Assembly: GCA_934438175.1 (NCBI GenBank)
Contig: CAKSBH010000006.1
Span: 1-64,000, forward strand
Length of the DNA: 64,000 bases
Source of the DNA: an uncultured Eubacteriales bacterium
Lineage (GTDB): Bacteria > Bacillota > Clostridia > Oscillospirales > UBA644
Reading direction: 5' to 3'
Shown: positions 62,020-64,000 of the stretch, one piece after another
How positions within the stretch are numbered: position 1 is the first letter of the stretch
Layout: every line of letters begins with the position of its first letter
Made by a program: the position numbers and the translations under genes
The notes under the pieces: generated by a model
What the model saw: only the letters and a program-made list of their open reading frames with translations
What the model was told of the DNA's origin: nothing
The model's database searches: none

Positions 62020-62853
62020 ATGGCTATCAGAGTTTATAAGCCGACCACCCCCGGCAGACGTGGGATGACCGTCTCCCGCTTTGAGGAACTGACGAAGGTC
62101 AAGCCGGAAAGATCACTTCTCGTCAATCTGAAGAAGAACGCCGGCCGTAACAACCAGGGCAAAATCACCGTCCGTCATCAGGGCGGCGGTAACCGCAGAA
62201 AATACAGAATTATCGACTTCAAGAGAAATACGCAGGAAGCCGCAGCCACGGTTCTGAGCATTGAATACGATCCGAACCGCAGCTCCTACATCGCGCTGGT
62301 TCAGTATGAGGACGGCAAAAAAGCGTATATCCTCGCCCCGCAGAAGCTTACCGTCGGCGACAAGGTTCTTGCCTCCGACCATGCGGATATCAAGCCGGGC
62401 AACACCATGCAGCTTTCCTTTGTTCCTCTCGGTACGTTTGTTCACAACGTCGAGATCAACCCCGGAAAGGGCGGACAGCTGGTCCGCGCGGCAGGTGCCG
62501 GTGCGCAGGTTCTCGCCAAAGAGAACGGCTATGCTCAGCTTCGTCTTCCGTCCGGTGAAGTCCGCATGATTCCGCTGAACTGCCGTGCAACCATCGGCGT
62601 TCTCGGCAATCTGGATCATGAAAACGTCTCCCGCGGCAAAGCCGGTAAGACCCGCTATCTCGGCATTCGTCCTACGGTCCGCGGCTCGGTCATGAACCCG
62701 TGCGATCACCCGCTCGGCGGTGGTGAGGGCAAGAGCCCGATCGGTCGTCCCGGACCGGTTACTCCGTGGGGTAAACCGGCTCTCGGCTACAAGACCCGTT
62801 CCCGCAAGAACAAATCCAATAAGTTCATCGTGAAACGCAGAAATGGTAAATAA
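62020..62853 (+). CDS. rplB: Ribosomal protein L2 (277 aa)
   Basis: Needed for peptidyl transferase activity and subunit joining. It has [40 protein letters not shown] and [20 protein letters not shown] with the conserved His region. The length is normal. It starts 14 bp after rplW. Confidence 0.98.
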   Translation: MAIRVYKPTTPGRRGMTVSRFEELTKVKPERSLLVNLKKNAGRNNQGKITVRHQGGGNRRKYRIIDFKRNTQEAAATVLSIEYDPNRSSYIALVQYEDGKKAYILAPQKLTVGDKVLASDHADIKPGNTMQLSFVPLGTFVHNVEINPGKGGQLVRAAGAGAQVLAKENGYAQLRLPSGEVRMIPLNCRATIGVLGNLDHENVSRGKAGKTRYLGIRPTVRGSVMNPCDHPLGGGEGKSPIGRPGPVTPWGKPALGYKTRSRKNKSNKFIVKRRNGK

Positions 62854-62867
62854 GGAGGTGCTGAATC

Positions 62868-63152
62868 ATGGGAAGAAGCGTTAAAAAAGGACCTTATGTC
62901 GAAGCGTCGCTTCTGAAAAAGGTCAGAGAAATGAACAAAACCAATGAAAAACGTGTTGTCAAAACATGGTCCAGAGCGTCCACGATTTTCCCTGAATTCG
63001 TCGGACACACCTTTGCAGTCCATGACGGCAAGAAACACGTTCCCGTATACGTCACCGAAGACATGGTCGGACACCGCCTCGGCGAGTTTGCTCCCACCCG
63101 TATCTTCAAGGGGCACTCCGGCTCCAAGACGTCCAATACGTCGGGCAAATAA
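62868..63152 (+). CDS. rpsS: Ribosomal protein S19 (94 aa)
   Basis: Binds 16S rRNA in the 30S head. It has [38 protein letters not shown] and [24 protein letters not shown] precedes the ATG. The length is normal. Confidence 0.98.
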   Translation: MGRSVKKGPYVEASLLKKVREMNKTNEKRVVKTWSRASTIFPEFVGHTFAVHDGKKHVPVYVTEDMVGHRLGEFAPTRIFKGHSGSKTSNTSGK

Positions 63153-63177
63153 GTCGCAGGAGGTTTAGAGAGAATTT

Positions 63178-63513
63178 ATGGAAGCCAAAGCTTATTTAAG
63201 AGGACTCCGCATTACACCCCGTAAAGTCGGAATCGTCCTGGATCTGGTCAGAAACAAGCCCGTCGGCACCGCCATCGCCATTCTTCAGAATACTCCGAAA
63301 GCGGCAAGCACACCGGTGCTGAAACTTCTCAAATCCGCCATCGCAAACGCCGAAAACAACTTCGGCATGGACGTCAGCAAGCTGTACGTCAAAACCTGCT
63401 ATGTCGGTCCGGGAAGCACCATGAAGAGAAGAATGCCGAGAGCTCGCGGAAGCGCGGACGTCATTCTTAAAAGATCCTCGCACGTAACGATGATCGTTGC
63501 GGAAAAAGACTGA
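63178..63513 (+). CDS. rplV: Ribosomal protein L22 (111 aa)
   Basis: Lines the exit tunnel. It has YLRGLRITPRKVGIVLDLVR and the C-terminal hairpin KRRMPRARGSADVILKRSSH. AGGAGG precedes the ATG. Confidence 0.97.
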   Translation: MEAKAYLRGLRITPRKVGIVLDLVRNKPVGTAIAILQNTPKAASTPVLKLLKSAIANAENNFGMDVSKLYVKTCYVGPGSTMKRRMPRARGSADVILKRSSHVTMIVAEKD

Positions 63514-63530
63514 GAAAGGAGTAAAACATT

Positions 63531-64000
63531 ATGGGACAGAAAGTGAATCCGCACGGCATTCGGGTCGGCATCATCCGCAACTGGGACTCCAGATGGTTTG
63601 CTCGTGATGATCTTTTCGGCGATCTCGTGGTCGAGGACAACAAGATCCGCAAATTCATCAAGAAAAGACTCGCCAATGCCGGCATTCCGAAAATTGAAAT
63701 CGAACGGGACAATTCCGGAAAAGTCCGCATTTTGATCCACTGCTCCCGTCCGGGTACCGTAATCGGTAAAGGCGGACAGGAAATCGAGAAACTGCGCGTC
63801 GAGGTTGAAAAACTCATCGGCAAGTCGGTCGCTCTCACCATCGTGGAAGAAAAACGCATTGACCTCAACGCACAGCTGGTGGCAGAACGCATTGCACAGG
63901 ATCTGGAGAAGAGAATTTCCTTCCGTCGTGCAACGAGAGGTGCCATTGACCGTGCCATGAAGTCGGGCGCGAAAGGTATCAAGACCTGCGTCTCCGGACG
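63531..64000 (+). CDS. rpsC: Ribosomal protein S3, 5' part (156 codons seen)
   Basis: Part of the mRNA entry site. The visible part has MGQKVNPHGIRVGIIRNWDS, the KH loop RPGTVIGKGGQEIEKLR and AIDRAMKSGAKGIKTCVSG. The gene runs off the window end, so only about 70 percent is present. AAAGGAG precedes the ATG. Confidence 0.97.
   Translation, partial: MGQKVNPHGIRVGIIRNWDSRWFARDDLFGDLVVEDNKIRKFIKKRLANAGIPKIEIERDNSGKVRILIHCSRPGTVIGKGGQEIEKLRVEVEKLIGKSVALTIVEEKRIDLNAQLVAERIAQDLEKRISFRRATRGAIDRAMKSGAKGIKTCVSG

Overview
The window looks like chromosomal DNA of an uncultured, GC-rich, spore-forming anaerobic Clostridium relative (class Clostridia, probably a gut Oscillospirales or Christensenellales type). 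The evidence is the CtsR-McsA-McsB-ClpC heat-shock operon with a textbook CtsR operator, a lysine (L-box) riboswitch, a GerA/SpoVAF-type spore protein, a dockerin domain, AGGAGG ribosome binding sites, TTGACA-17-TATAAT promoters, and many secreted gut-type proteins. This placement is inference; no 16S sequence is present.

Layout. (1) 1-4550: the 3' end of a tRNA-Leu, a lipoprotein gene, then a decayed accessory segment. It holds a 5'-truncated and frameshifted MATE-transporter/cytidylate-kinase-like gene, the C-terminal stub of a LexA/S24 repressor, and a prophage remnant ending in a holin-endolysin fusion. (2) 4553-9133: the ctsR-mcsA-mcsB-clpC operon. (3) 9217-26316: a glycan-oriented secreted-protein region. 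It contains a GH78-like rhamnosidase, a beta-propeller glycosidase-like protein, two paralogous giant GH123-like proteins (1073 and 1434 aa), an EF-G-like GTPase, peptidase T and a small Cys-rich membrane protein. (4) 26361-30458: an ECF transporter S component and tig-clpP-clpX. (5) 30486-34639: a rplS-lepB-rbgA-rnhB-dipeptidase-phosphoesterase run. (6) 34680-39781: the UPF0210/ACT pair, then serC-serA-rsmE. (7) 39826-44830: a membrane-anchored glycosidase-like protein, an aminotransferase, and a strongly expressed surface protein with a degenerate sorting signal. (8) 44925-49901: an amidohydrolase, a lone GerA-family spore protein, and a dockerin-GHL10-amidase fusion. (9) 49942-56723: metK-lrp-aminotransferase-ispE-alaS-HIT, all on the minus strand. 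(10) 56785-59538: a lysine riboswitch and a three-gene ABC transporter. Its binding protein appears circularly permuted. (11) 59544-64000: the start of the S10 ribosomal operon (rpsJ to rpsC, cut by the window end).

Most genes are housekeeping. The most unusual points are the permuted lysine-binding lipoprotein, the enzyme joining a peptide-stripping amidase to a DigH-like domain predicted to cut denuded glycan, a repeated TGTGAAC-TTTT-TGTGAAC element upstream of three strong promoters, and a shared uncharacterised N-terminal module in two secreted glycosidase-like proteins. All functional statements are from reading the sequence; no database search was run.
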